A stretch of DNA of 64,000 nt from Rhodoplanes sp963840055 (GCA_963840055.1 CAWIXM010000050.1:124001-188000), one strand, 5' to 3'; positions 28,311 to 37,832 are shown, counted from the stretch's first letter. Translations and numbers: made by a program. The notes: generated by a model not told the origin, from the letters alone.

Positions 28311-28478
28311 CAAGCGGGGACGAACGGGTTCGGGACAGCTCCGGCTCGCGCCCGTCCCTTCCGCTGTTATTGTCTTCTGCGCCCCAATGGCTTGCACCCC
28401 TACCGCCCCCTGCCCTATATCCCCGGTGATTCCGCTTACCTGCGTTCGTAGGCAGCGAGTGAGCAACAGGAGACGTGC

Positions 28479-30452
28479 ATGGTCGCTGTGACCTTTCCCG
28501 ACGGCGCGCGTCGGGAGTTCCCCCAAGACATCACCGGCTTTGAGATCGCCAAGGACATTTCGCCGTCGCTGGCGAAACGCTCGGTCGCGATGATCGTCGA
28601 TGGCGCGCTGGCCGACCTCTCCAATCCGATCGACCACGACGCCAAGATCGAGTTCATTGCGCGCGACGATCCGCGCGCGCTCGACATGATCCGGCACGAC
28701 GCCGCCCACGTGATGGCGGAGGCGGTGCAGACCCTGTGGCCCGGCACCCAGGTCACCATCGGCCCGGTGATCGAGAACGGTTTTTACTACGACTTCTTCC
28801 GCAACGAGGCGTTCACCCCCGACGATTTCGACGCGATCGAGGAAAAAATGCGGGAGATCATCGCGCGCGACAAACCCTTCACCAAGGAGGTGTGGTCGCG
28901 CGACGAGGCAAAGCGCGTTTTCCGCGACAAGGGCGAGCTGTTCAAGGTCGAGCTGGTCGACGCCATCCCGGACGACCAGCAGATCAAGATCTATAGGCAG
29001 GGCGAGTGGTTCGACCTCTGCCGCGGCCCGCACATGACCTCGACCGGGAAGGTCGGCAACGCCTTCAAGCTGATGAAGGTGGCGGGCGCCTATTGGCGCG
29101 GCGACCACCGCAATCCGATGCTCACCCGCATCTACGGCACGGCGTGGGCGAAGCCGGAAGACCTCGCCGCCTACCTCAAGCAGATCGAGGAAGCGGAAAA
29201 GCGCGACCACCGCCGGCTCGGGCGCGAGATGAACCTGTTCCATTTCCAGGAGGAAGGGCCGGGCGTCGTGTTCTGGCATCCCAAGGGCTGGACGCTGTTC
29301 CAGGAGCTGATCGGCTATATGCGCCGCCGCCAGAACGCCGTCGGCTATATGGAGGTGAACGCGCCGCAGCTTCTCGACAAGTCGCTGTGGGAGACTTCTG
29401 GGCACTGGGAATGGTATCGCGAGAGCATGTTCGCCGCGCAATCGGCGGGCGATGAAGCCGACGACAAACGCTGGTTCGCGATCAAGCCGATGAACTGCCC
29501 CGGCCATGTGCAGATTTTCAAGCACGGCCTGCGCAGCTATCGCGAACTGCCTTACCGCGTCGCCGAATTCGGCACGGTGCACCGCTACGAGCCGTCGGGC
29601 GCGCTGCACGGGCTGTTGCGCGTGCGCGCCTTCACCCAGGACGACGCGCACATCTTCTGCACCGAGGAGCAGATCGCCGACGAGTGCATGAAGATCAACG
29701 ATCTGATCCTGTCGATCTATGCCGATTTCGGCTTTGAGGACGTGGTGGTGAAGCTCTCCACCCGGCCCGACAAGCGGGTCGGCTCCGACGATCTGTGGGA
29801 CCGCGCGGAAGCCGCGATGGCGATCGTGCTCGAGCGCATCGCCGCGCAGTCGGGCGGCCGCATCAAGACCGGGATCAATCCGGGCGAAGGCGCGTTCTAC
29901 GGGCCGAAATTCGAATATGTGCTGCGCGACGCCATCGGGCGCGACTGGCAGTGCGGCACCACGCAAGTCGACTTCAACCTGCCGGGCCGGTTCGGCGCCT
30001 TCTACATCGACGCCGACGGGTCGAAGAAAACGCCGGTGATGATCCACCGCGCGATCTTCGGCTCGCTCGAACGTTTCCTCGGCATTCTGATTGAACATCA
30101 TGCCGGACACTTCCCGCTTTGGCTCGCGCCGGTGCAGGCGGTCATCTGTCCGATCACCTCCGACACTGACGATTACGCACGCGAGGTCGCCGAGCAGTGC
30201 CGGCGGGCCGGGCTGCGGGTCGAAACCGATTTGCGCAACGAGAAGATCAATTACAAAGTGCGCGAGCACTCGCTGGCGAAGGTCCCTGCCCTGCTCGTGG
30301 TCGGCAAGAAGGAAGCGGGCGAGCGCGCGGTGTCAATCCGCAGGCTCGGCAGCGACAAGCAGACGGTGATGCCGCTCGATGCGGCGCTCGCTTCGCTTGG
30401 CGACGAAGCGATCGCGCCGGACCTGCGACGCGACCGGAAACAGGCGGCGTGA
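28479..30452 (+). CDS. thrS: Threonyl-tRNA synthetase
   Basis: The 657-residue class II synthetase charges tRNA-Thr. It begins with a TGS domain (MVAVTFPDGARREFPQDITG). The editing domain carries RHDAAHVMAEAVQTLWPG with its HxxxH motif. The catalytic core contains NMPCPGH-like sequence (MNCPGHVQIFKHGLRSYRE) and motif 2 (GALHGLLRVRAFTQDDAHIF). Motif 3 is MIHRAIFGSLERFLGILIEHH, followed by the anticodon-binding domain. AGGAG lies seven bases before the start. An open frame of 678 codons on the opposite strand is a composition artefact. Confidence 0.97.
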   Translation: MVAVTFPDGARREFPQDITGFEIAKDISPSLAKRSVAMIVDGALADLSNPIDHDAKIEFIARDDPRALDMIRHDAAHVMAEAVQTLWPGTQVTIGPVIENGFYYDFFRNEAFTPDDFDAIEEKMREIIARDKPFTKEVWSRDEAKRVFRDKGELFKVELVDAIPDDQQIKIYRQGEWFDLCRGPHMTSTGKVGNAFKLMKVAGAYWRGDHRNPMLTRIYGTAWAKPEDLAAYLKQIEEAEKRDHRRLGREMNLFHFQEEGPGVVFWHPKGWTLFQELIGYMRRRQNAVGYMEVNAPQLLDKSLWETSGHWEWYRESMFAAQSAGDEADDKRWFAIKPMNCPGHVQIFKHGLRSYRELPYRVAEFGTVHRYEPSGALHGLLRVRAFTQDDAHIFCTEEQIADECMKINDLILSIYADFGFEDVVVKLSTRPDKRVGSDDLWDRAEAAMAIVLERIAAQSGGRIKTGINPGEGAFYGPKFEYVLRDAIGRDWQCGTTQVDFNLPGRFGAFYIDADGSKKTPVMIHRAIFGSLERFLGILIEHHAGHFPLWLAPVQAVICPITSDTDDYAREVAEQCRRAGLRVETDLRNEKINYKVREHSLAKVPALLVVGKKEAGERAVSIRRLGSDKQTVMPLDAALASLGDEAIAPDLRRDRKQAA

Positions 30453-30570
30453 GTTTGCGAGAGCGAGTGGATCGAGGGCGCGGTTGGAAGCCGCGCCGCC
30501 CTTGCGAGGACCTCGGCAATTCGGCAAAACCTCCCTGGCCCTGATTTGGGGACCGGCCGGAAAATGCTCT

Positions 30571-30672
30571 AGAGCGAATTCCGTTCCAATGGAATCGGAA
30601 TTCACTCTGGTTGTTCTTGAGTGGTCACATTTTCTGCGGCGAACCGGTTCCCACTTCGCCGGAAAATGCTCT
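30571..30672. repeat. Dispersed two-palindrome repeat, copy B (reversed order)
   Basis: Here the AGAGCGAATTCC/GGAATTC palindrome (30571-30608) comes first and the ACATTTTCTGCGGCGAACCGG ... GGAAAATGCTCT half (about 30627-30672) second, so it is an inverted copy of the repeat at 21265-21363. It lies between thrS and the acyltransferase gene. A further AAAATGCTCT at 30561-30570 suggests a third half. Confidence 0.85.
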
Positions 30673-30698
30673 AAGCATCTCGTTGCGAGGAGCTCAGT

Positions 30699-32657
30699 TT
30701 GACGCAAGCGAAACCAGTTACGGATTTTCGCCCCGATATCGAAGGCCTGCGCGCGCTCGCGATGCTGGCTATCCTCGTCTATCATCTCGACGTCAACGCG
30801 CTGACCGGCGGCTATTCCGCGGTCGATATCTTTTTCCCGATCTCCGGCTATCTGATTTCGAAGCAGATCATCGAGGTCAAGCAATTCTCTTTCATCGGAT
30901 TCTATCGCCGCCGTATGCGCCGCATCTTCTTTTCCCTTGTCGTCACGGTGCTCGGCTCGATGATCGCCGGCTGGATCCTGTTCGCGCCGGCCGACTACGC
31001 TTCGCTCGCCAAATCCGCGATCTGCTCGGTGCTCGCGGTCGCCAATGTCTATTTCTACCTCTCGCACAGCTATTTCGACGCCGAGAGCTCGCTCAAACCG
31101 CTCTTGCATGTGTGGTCGCTCAGCGTCGAGGAGCAATTTTACTTCATCTGGCCGGCGCTGCTGATCGGCTGCCTGCGGTTCAGGCTGTCCCTGCGCTGGG
31201 CGATGCTGGCGATCTTCGCGGCGTCGCTGATCGCAAGCTATGTCGTCACCCGCATCGACCCCGACTTCGCCTTTTACATGATGTTCTTCCGCGCCTTCGA
31301 GTTCGCCATCGGGGCGCTGGTGCTGCTGATGAGCGGAGTGCGCCTGACAAAGTTGCAACGACAGATTTGCGGCACAGCCGGGCTTGCCCTGATCGTGTTG
31401 TCGCTCGTCTGGTTCGACAGCACGACGGTGTGGCCGGGCGCGAACTCGCTCGTGCCGTCGCTCGGCGCAGCCGCCATGATCATGGCGGGCCCCGACGCCA
31501 TCCCCAACCGCCTCCTCGGCAATGCGGGTCTCGTGCTGATCGGGCGCCGCACCTATTCGATCTATCTCGTGCACTGGCCGCTGATCGTGTTCTATCGCTA
31601 CTGGACGATGGTGCCGCTGACTTTGCTCGAAATGGTCGGGCTCTATATCGGCTCGCTCGCGCTCGGCGCGCTCATGTTCGCGCTCATCGAGAAGCCGTTC
31701 CGTTACGGGCTTCCTCCGGATTCGTTCATCCAAAGGCTTTGGCCGCAGGCTTCCGCGGCCATGGCGAGCCTCATCGTCATCGTCCCCGTGGTCACGCTCG
31801 CCTTCGCCACCTCCGTGGCGGTCGCCAAGGGCGTGCCGAGCCGGCTCAAGATCGTGCAGCAGCCGGGAGAACTGAGCTTTGCCGGCGATATTTGCAATTC
31901 ACGGCGCAGCTGGTGCAGCTTCGGCGACCTCGCCTCCTCGCGCATCGTCTATCTGATGGGCGACAGCCACGCCTTGAACCTGCTCTCGGGGCTGGACGAG
32001 CTGTTCAAACGGCATCAGATCAAGGGGATCGCGCTGTTCGATCACGGCTGCCTGTTTCTCTATGGCACTCGCGCCTATTTCAAAGGCGTGCCGGACAAGG
32101 GCTGCGAGCGCAATGTGAGCGCCGCATACCGGCAGATCGCCTCCGATCGAGGGCCCGTCATCATCGCCGGCGCCTATGGCTCGTATACGCATGGCATCGG
32201 CCCCGCCGAAGGCGAGGTCTTTGACGGGGTCGGGGCCGATTATATGGCTTGGATTCGTCAGCATTTCGCCGAGAGCCTGCGAAAGATCCATGCCGACGAG
32301 CGCGTCGTTATCGTGCTCAAGCAGGCCTATGACGCAGGCATCGATCTGCCGCGATGCCTTGCCCGTCCGCAAGCGACGCCGGCCGCATGCGCGCCGCGCT
32401 CGCTGGCTAAATCGCGCGAAGTCAATGCTGCGGTCGACGCCATGGTCGAGAGCCTGCGCAAGGAGGCGCCCGGCCTCATCATTCTTGATCCGAAACCGGC
32501 CTTCTGTTCCGACGAGAGTTGCACCGTGAAGATCGGCGATGAGCTGCTGTTTCGCGACAGCGTGCACCTGACCTATGCCGGATCGCGTTATCTGATCGGC
32601 CGTCTGGAACAGCCGCTCCTCGCCGCGCTGAACGACGCGCACGCGGCCACCCATTAA
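30699..32657 (+). CDS. Acyltransferase 3 / SGNH fusion (OafA/YrhL-like)
   Basis: The 652-residue inner-membrane protein begins with an acyltransferase-3 domain of about ten transmembrane helices. It carries DFRPDIEGLRALAMLAILVYH with its catalytic-type histidine, GFYRRRMRRIF, and WSLSVEEQFYFIWP. From about residue 400 a periplasmic SGNH hydrolase-like domain follows, with YLMGDSHALNLLSGL and a late DSVHLTYAGSRYL containing the Asp/His pair. Such proteins O-acetylate surface polysaccharides or peptidoglycan. No polysaccharide cluster is adjacent, so the acceptor is unknown. Confidence 0.9.
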   Translation: MTQAKPVTDFRPDIEGLRALAMLAILVYHLDVNALTGGYSAVDIFFPISGYLISKQIIEVKQFSFIGFYRRRMRRIFFSLVVTVLGSMIAGWILFAPADYASLAKSAICSVLAVANVYFYLSHSYFDAESSLKPLLHVWSLSVEEQFYFIWPALLIGCLRFRLSLRWAMLAIFAASLIASYVVTRIDPDFAFYMMFFRAFEFAIGALVLLMSGVRLTKLQRQICGTAGLALIVLSLVWFDSTTVWPGANSLVPSLGAAAMIMAGPDAIPNRLLGNAGLVLIGRRTYSIYLVHWPLIVFYRYWTMVPLTLLEMVGLYIGSLALGALMFALIEKPFRYGLPPDSFIQRLWPQASAAMASLIVIVPVVTLAFATSVAVAKGVPSRLKIVQQPGELSFAGDICNSRRSWCSFGDLASSRIVYLMGDSHALNLLSGLDELFKRHQIKGIALFDHGCLFLYGTRAYFKGVPDKGCERNVSAAYRQIASDRGPVIIAGAYGSYTHGIGPAEGEVFDGVGADYMAWIRQHFAESLRKIHADERVVIVLKQAYDAGIDLPRCLARPQATPAACAPRSLAKSREVNAAVDAMVESLRKEAPGLIILDPKPAFCSDESCTVKIGDELLFRDSVHLTYAGSRYLIGRLEQPLLAALNDAHAATH

Positions 32658-32711
32658 ACGAAGCGATCGGGCAAGCGCGCTCCGCCGCTGGGAGGCCGGC
32701 CGACGTCCCGT

Positions 32712-35474
32712 CTACACGGCGACCGCGCTCGCCGCGGCAACCATCTGTTGGGCGGCGATTTCGACCTCGTTGATCCGGCCTATCCCTTCGCTTGAACCGC
32801 GCTTACTTTCGCGCCGAAGCTGCGACAACCTCATCACGATATCGCTCGGAGACCCAGCTTTGGTGGCGGCAATCGTGGCGGGGCCGACGGAGCTGTCCGC
32901 TTCCGCCCCGACTACCCGCTGCAACGCCGCGGCAGCCTCTGCCGGGCCAGCCTCCGCGCCGAAATCGAAGACCACCAGATCTACACCAGCGGGTAGATCG
33001 TCACACCTCAATACGTTCCAATACTTGGTTCGATAGATTTCGCGCGCTTTGTCCGGCGGGAGTTTTTTAAGATCCGGATCCGTTTCGTGCTTCAAGACAA
33101 TGTCGACACATCGCTCGATGGCGTTCGAAGCTTTCGTCGCCGCGCCCCCCGCTCTCTTCTCGATCACGGTTGCGATGGTTGATTGGAAAGCCTTAGTTTG
33201 AGCCTCGGTTTGCTTGGCGCTTTTTTCAAGCACCTCGGCGTTCTGCTTGGCGCTTTTTTCGAGGAACTCGGTGTTGTGTATCGCCTGCCTTTCGGTAGCG
33301 GCGTCTTTTCGCTGCGAACTTTGTGAAGACCCCAGCCAGAAGTTCACAACCGTGGCCAACGCGGCCGTCAAAGCGCCGATGACGATATAAACGACCTGCT
33401 GAGCGGCGTCCGGCTCTTTGGCCCATGGTGCAATCCCAAAAAGCAGTAAGAAGGCTAGCACAAGGAAAAAGCCGATGGTGACCATATACGACAGGATGGG
33501 AGGAGCGCGCAGGAGCCACTTATCCGCTCCGGCGATCGCAGCCATTGCGCGCAGGCTTGCACGAGCGTCTTTCGTGTCCTCGAGCCCGGCTCGGAATCCT
33601 TGAAAATCCGCCTCGCGTTTTTTAGCGTCTTCCTCGTACCGCACTTTCAGCGCTTCGAGTTGAGTCTGCTGACGCTTTATCTCCTGTTCATTTTGCTCTT
33701 TGATCAAGTCGAGCTCAGCCTTCCGGCGCGCCAGCTCATAGTCGTTGGCGATTGTCGCAAGCTCGAGCTGCAACTTGGCGACCGCCTCCGGGTCGGCGTT
33801 GAGCTTGTCTCTCGCCTCCTCGGGAGTATTCGCATGGGTGACATCCGTGATTACCTTGGTGAGTACTCCGGTGATTGTCCCAGCTTTATCGCCTACGACA
33901 GCCTTGAGGATTTCTGGAAAAACCCGCGCCGCGATAAAAATAAATGGGTTCATGGTTCCAATTCCTATTGGGGGGATTGGTATAGGAAAGCCCTGGATTG
34001 GTTTGGGCTCTGGCCCGGGCCGTGGGCTTGGTTTGGGCTCGGGCTGGGCACCCGGCTCGGGCTGCGTACCTGGCTCTGGCTGCTTTGCGGGTGTCAAAGA
34101 TATTCCTAATTCGGCCGCGGTATCAGGTCCTACCTCCCCATCCGCCAGCAAACCTTCGGACAATTGGAAATCCAAGACGGCGGCCTCCGTTTGTGGTCCG
34201 AAGTCACCATCGATTTCGCCTGGACTGAAGCCCTTCGATGCTAACGCCTTCTGGATCTCGATAATGATCGCGCGATCCATATTCGGAGCATTGCGAAAGT
34301 AAATTACCTCTGGCGGCCGAACTGAAGGCATATCCGATACAGTGTCGTAGGTTATGCCAGGAACGAAAACACCGGTGTCCCATCTTCTGCCTTGAACGGT
34401 ATTTTGGATTAGGCCGCGCTTCGTGCTGTGAGCTTCAACTGTTCCACCCTTTCCATCGCACAAAGCGATATGCCCGGTGGCCCCGTCTCGTGGGTACCGA
34501 AGGACGATACCGCCAACCGTGGCTGCCGCTTTCTCGACCGAAACGCGGATGCCGCGTCGCTCTACATCTGTTCGCCATCCACCCGTGTATGCATCGGCTT
34601 CGGAAGGCTCGACGTTATCGTTGACACAGCCATAGAGGATGCCGGCTTCCTGATAGACCAACCAGGAAACGAACTCAGCGCAGTCCCATGGCCCTTTCCA
34701 TTGGGGATCATCCTTCGGCGGTCGAGCGCCAAATACGTATCTTTCCCCAATATGCTCCCGAGCGCGCCTCAACAGTCCCGCGCCGGTAGCCATCATGCCC
34801 TCCCCTGCGCGCGCTCGATCGGCCGGCTCAGATACGGCCGGACGCAGCGTCGGAGCGGGTGCTGAGAGGCCATGTTGAAACATGTTGGCCTCAGCGTCGC
34901 GGCGACGCAAAAGGCCATCGACTCCCTGGCCCTGCCAGATACGTTTCATTGAGCGGATCTCGGCAGGAATCTTGTCGAACGCCCCGGCGGCCATATGCGC
35001 CTTTATCGCCCGCATTTCGCGATAGCGGTCACCTTCCTTGTCGAACGAAGCGCCGCGGTTGAACGTAAGCGATACAAGGGCGCCGAAGCAGTCGGGCGAA
35101 AGTTTTTCCGTGTTCGGAAGCGCCTTCTCCACGATAGCTTCCCAGCGCGGCAATACGCACTCGCGATGGACGGCGACCGCAACATCCCATGGGACGTCGA
35201 TGCCTGCCTTAAGCTCGGCTGCGAGCGACCGAGCGGACCTCCCGGTCACACCGCTGGCCGAGAGCATGGACGAGAGCATCGATTCCGAGACGCGGCCACG
35301 CCAATCTTCTCTGATCTTCTCGCGATCCGTCTGACCAAGATCGTAGCCGATCCCGACCGTCACACCCGATGACGCGCCCGGCCATTCGGTGTGTCTCAAC
35401 TTGGCCTCGTAATGCGACTTGCTCGTTACTTCTTCGGAAACGATCAGATCGAATGCCTCTTGGGAAACGCGCAT
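32712..35474 (-). CDS. Composite lysis-like protein: lysozyme + NlpC/P60 + PG-binding + holin-like + GH108-like
   Basis: A single 920-residue frame contains these parts. Residues 1-205 are lysozyme-like (Glu14/15, GVTVGIGYDLGQ). Residues 230-375 resemble an NlpC/P60 cysteine peptidase with C265 in GPWDCAEFVSWL, H335 in GHIALCDG and H349. Residues 400-457 are a PG_binding_1 domain (IQKALASKGFSPGEIDGDFG). Residues 462-497 are a Pro-Glu linker. Residues 508-725 resemble the three-TM GTA-type holin: a coiled coil, then hydrophobic segments near 658-682 and 693-713 and the ending NFWLGSSQSSQRKD. Residues 785-880 resemble a GH108 lysozyme (RTKYWNVLRCDDLPAGVDL), but only KHE797 remains of its catalytic entry and the usual GG-ATNYGIT segment is missing. 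No phage genes lie beside it. The domain calls are by pattern; the function of the whole is unknown. Confidence 0.75.
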   Translation of the reverse strand: MRVSQEAFDLIVSEEVTSKSHYEAKLRHTEWPGASSGVTVGIGYDLGQTDREKIREDWRGRVSESMLSSMLSASGVTGRSARSLAAELKAGIDVPWDVAVAVHRECVLPRWEAIVEKALPNTEKLSPDCFGALVSLTFNRGASFDKEGDRYREMRAIKAHMAAGAFDKIPAEIRSMKRIWQGQGVDGLLRRRDAEANMFQHGLSAPAPTLRPAVSEPADRARAGEGMMATGAGLLRRAREHIGERYVFGARPPKDDPQWKGPWDCAEFVSWLVYQEAGILYGCVNDNVEPSEADAYTGGWRTDVERRGIRVSVEKAAATVGGIVLRYPRDGATGHIALCDGKGGTVEAHSTKRGLIQNTVQGRRWDTGVFVPGITYDTVSDMPSVRPPEVIYFRNAPNMDRAIIIEIQKALASKGFSPGEIDGDFGPQTEAAVLDFQLSEGLLADGEVGPDTAAELGISLTPAKQPEPGTQPEPGAQPEPKPSPRPGPEPKPIQGFPIPIPPIGIGTMNPFIFIAARVFPEILKAVVGDKAGTITGVLTKVITDVTHANTPEEARDKLNADPEAVAKLQLELATIANDYELARRKAELDLIKEQNEQEIKRQQTQLEALKVRYEEDAKKREADFQGFRAGLEDTKDARASLRAMAAIAGADKWLLRAPPILSYMVTIGFFLVLAFLLLFGIAPWAKEPDAAQQVVYIVIGALTAALATVVNFWLGSSQSSQRKDAATERQAIHNTEFLEKSAKQNAEVLEKSAKQTEAQTKAFQSTIATVIEKRAGGAATKASNAIERCVDIVLKHETDPDLKKLPPDKAREIYRTKYWNVLRCDDLPAGVDLVVFDFGAEAGPAEAAAALQRVVGAEADSSVGPATIAATKAGSPSDIVMRLSQLRRESKRGSSEGIGRINEVEIAAQQMVAAASAVAV

Positions 35475-36025
35475 GGTATCGTCCCCTCTCTCCTATCGTC
35501 CATTTCCTGCTCGGCCTCCGCCGTGCCGATCTCGGCCAACCTTCCTTCTCTCAAACGCGTCAGTGACTGGTCGTTGATCCGCGTCGGCAAAGCAGGCGTA
35601 CATACGAAGTTGATGAAATCGCGGGCATGCGCGTGCCGGCAGCTCTCGCCGTCCCGTTATAATCGGCGCGGCGGCGCGAATCTCACGCGGCCCATGCGGG
35701 ACCCGCCTGAAACGCAATATTTTCTGCTGAAGCCATGGTCTCTCGGATTCGACTGTGCGACGGTTCGGGCGCTGTAGTGTCGACTGACCCATCCCCCGCT
35801 CCCTGCGCCAGGGTTGCTCCGCTCGCGATAATGTACTGTGCTTGCACCGGAACCGACGTTCACAGGTGTGAGATCGCTCACACTCCCGTCGTTTTTCGCA
35901 ACGCGATCGCACGGGCAACAGGGCCTGATTTCAGGCCGGGCAGTCCTCGCTTCGGCCGCGCAGCGTTCGCTTGCCGAGCGCCGCGACCGCGATCTCACCA
36001 ACCCGAGGCGCGCGACGTCGCAGGC
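35475..36025. other. 551-base region without a convincing gene
   Basis: Open frames on both strands here are short, arginine/proline-rich and overlap each other, which is typical of non-coding GC-rich sequence. It should contain the promoter of the composite lysis-like gene on the minus strand. A small palindrome, CACAGGTGTGAGATCGCTCACACTC, is at about 35861-35885. Nothing else is recognised. Confidence 0.4.
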
Positions 36026-36364
36026 CTAATTCTTCAGCGAAAGGATATAGGCAGCGAGGTCGGTGGCCTCGGTCCGGGTCAGGCTCATGTCCGGCATTTT
36101 AGGATGCGGATCGAGAAGAAAGAAGGCCAGCAGCCGCGCATTGAACTCGGGGACGCGCGCGATCTCGGCGAAGGACGCCGCCTCGGTCCGCGTCCTCGGC
36201 TGCCCGCGCCCAATGGCGTGACATGAAGCGCACCAACGCGCCGCGATGCGCTCGCCCGTCGCGGGGTCGGCGGCGCTCGCCGCGCCGGCAAACAATGGCA
36301 TGCTCGCGAGGAGACACACAGCGAGCCGGATCGCTATCCAAGGCACGTTAATCATCATCATCAT
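36026..36364 (-). CDS. Small c-type cytochrome
   Basis: A product of about 112 residues has an N-terminal signal sequence (AIRLAVCLLASMPLFAGAASA). One haem-binding motif follows, CASCH in RWCASCHAIGRG, and the axial methionine is probably in HPKMPDMSLTRTE. It is a periplasmic electron carrier of class I size. The start is one of four consecutive ATGs at 36355-36364; the upstream part of the frame runs through a repeat and was rejected. Confidence 0.85.
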   Translation of the reverse strand: MMMMINVPWIAIRLAVCLLASMPLFAGAASAADPATGERIAARWCASCHAIGRGQPRTRTEAASFAEIARVPEFNARLLAFFLLDPHPKMPDMSLTRTEATDLAAYILSLKN

Positions 36365-36440
36365 CGGGGCCCAATCAATTCGATCATGCGCGCGCCGGCC
36401 GCAACCGATCGGGCCAAGCGCTTCGTGGTTCTTCCTTAAA

Positions 36441-36482
36441 GCATTTTCCGGCGACGTGGGAATCGGACCACGCAGAAAATGC
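36441..36482. repeat. Dispersed palindrome, copy C (first half only)
   Basis: GCATTTTCCGGCGACGTGGG ... CACGCAGAAAATGC is the first palindrome of the repeat described at 21265. The second half is reduced to a loose GGAGCGAAGTTCC at about 36521-36533. It lies between the cytochrome and the secreted-protein gene. Confidence 0.75.
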
Positions 36483-36576
36483 AACGAAAGCCAATAAAAA
36501 TAGCAAACTCCCATACCATCGGAGCGAAGTTCCCGCACGAGCAGTCTTGGAAAATCGGAGACCCGCCGAAAAACGT

Positions 36577-37725
36577 TCAACGCGCCAACAGTTCGATCTC
36601 GCCGTCAACGCCGGTTGTCACCTTAAATTCGCGTTCGAAGGTCTTGCCTTCGTTGCGGGCGATGGCGCGATAGTCGCCCTCCGCGAGGACGACCCTGGGA
36701 AAAGCGCCGATCGATTCCTTGACCACGTCGCCCCCTGGCGTCAATACGGTCCAATTGGTGTTCGCGAGCGCCTCGCCGCCGGGCTCGCCCACCAGTTTGA
36801 GCGTGATCACCGCAGCGCGATGAGAGACCGTAATGTCGGTGAGCTTACCCACCTGCACACGAATGTCGGAGCGCACCACCGCATTGCTGTCCCCGTAATT
36901 GGACACGATGTGATAGGTGCCCTCCGGCACCACCACGATGTCGCCGGTCATCACGCCTTGGGCGACGGGGGTCTTGTCGCCGGGGTCGAACTGGCTGCCG
37001 CTAAAGATGTCGAACGAGATCTGGCCGGCCGGGATTGGCACGTCGCCGACCCGCCCCTCGATGCGAATCCCACCCGCGGGAAGCTCGAACACCTCGCGCA
37101 CCGGTTCGGTGCGCAGGTGCACCGTCTTGGCGGCGCTCGCGAGTCCGAAGCTTGCGTGTACGATGTAATTCCCCGGCGGCAGCATCAGCGTCGGGGACGG
37201 ACTGCGCTCCTCCCGCAGGGTGCGGAAGACGCCGGTCACGCTCGGCTTGGCGGGATAGATGCGCCAGACGATACCGCCATTGATCGGTTGCGCGATATCG
37301 CGGCTGTAGCGCGCGCTCAAGCTGAGCGCTAGGTGGTTGGATTGAGGCGGTGCGACGGGTGCGACGACAGCCGCCGGGCTCTGTAGCGGCGTCAGCGATG
37401 TCGGCGCGCCTGGCGCTGGGGCCAAAGATGCGGGCACCGATGGGATGGGCGCCGGAGGGATTGGAGGCGGCGGCAAGAGCGATTGCCCGCCCGGCATCGG
37501 GCGCGACACGGTGCTGCTTGAGGGTGCGAGATTCGCGTTCGGGTCGGGCGTCGGTTTGGATGTAAAAGCTCCGCTGAAAGGCAGCGAGTTGACGAAGCGC
37601 TGCATCGCCCCGACGAACGAGCTTTGTTGCGCCGCCGCCGGCGCCGACCATAAGACCGCGATTATCAGCGCCGCCCCGCAGGCGCTAGTTGGCGTACCGA
37701 TCGAGCGACCCAGCCCCTTGATCAT
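36577..37725 (-). CDS. Secreted protein with three repeated beta-type segments, function unknown
   Basis: The 382-residue product has a signal peptide ending at SAPAAAQ. A proline-rich stretch (about residues 75-130) is followed by a region with repeated 'P/E-G-x-Y' turns: LPPGNYIVHASFG, VPEGTYHIVSNYG and LAEGDYRAIARNEG, each followed by a V-rich strand. This resembles carboxypeptidase-regulatory or immunoglobulin-like beta-sandwiches that end in a G-Y corner. No enzyme motif is seen. I do not recognise a named family with certainty; an extracytoplasmic binding or structural role is possible. Confidence 0.7.
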   Translation of the reverse strand: MIKGLGRSIGTPTSACGAALIIAVLWSAPAAAQQSSFVGAMQRFVNSLPFSGAFTSKPTPDPNANLAPSSSTVSRPMPGGQSLLPPPPIPPAPIPSVPASLAPAPGAPTSLTPLQSPAAVVAPVAPPQSNHLALSLSARYSRDIAQPINGGIVWRIYPAKPSVTGVFRTLREERSPSPTLMLPPGNYIVHASFGLASAAKTVHLRTEPVREVFELPAGGIRIEGRVGDVPIPAGQISFDIFSGSQFDPGDKTPVAQGVMTGDIVVVPEGTYHIVSNYGDSNAVVRSDIRVQVGKLTDITVSHRAAVITLKLVGEPGGEALANTNWTVLTPGGDVVKESIGAFPRVVLAEGDYRAIARNEGKTFEREFKVTTGVDGEIELLAR

Positions 37726-37832
37726 AGACTAGTTCTTAGCCCCGAATTTGGGGCAATTTCATGCCGAACCGCCCGGAAACCACGATTGCCGGCCCTCCCG
37801 CCATCGCCCGCCAACGGAGTCGGAGACACGCC

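Noticed and set aside
28233..30269. 678-codon open frame opposite thrS
   Set aside because: Same artefact of high GC third positions; thrS has all class II motifs on the other strand.
35493..36001. Overlapping short open frames on both strands
   Set aside because: Low-complexity Arg/Ser/Pro content and mutual overlap indicate non-coding GC-rich DNA.
36340..36366. ATC trinucleotide run near the cytochrome start as a microsatellite
   Set aside because: Only four to five units, encoding consecutive Met codons; too short to call a functional repeat.
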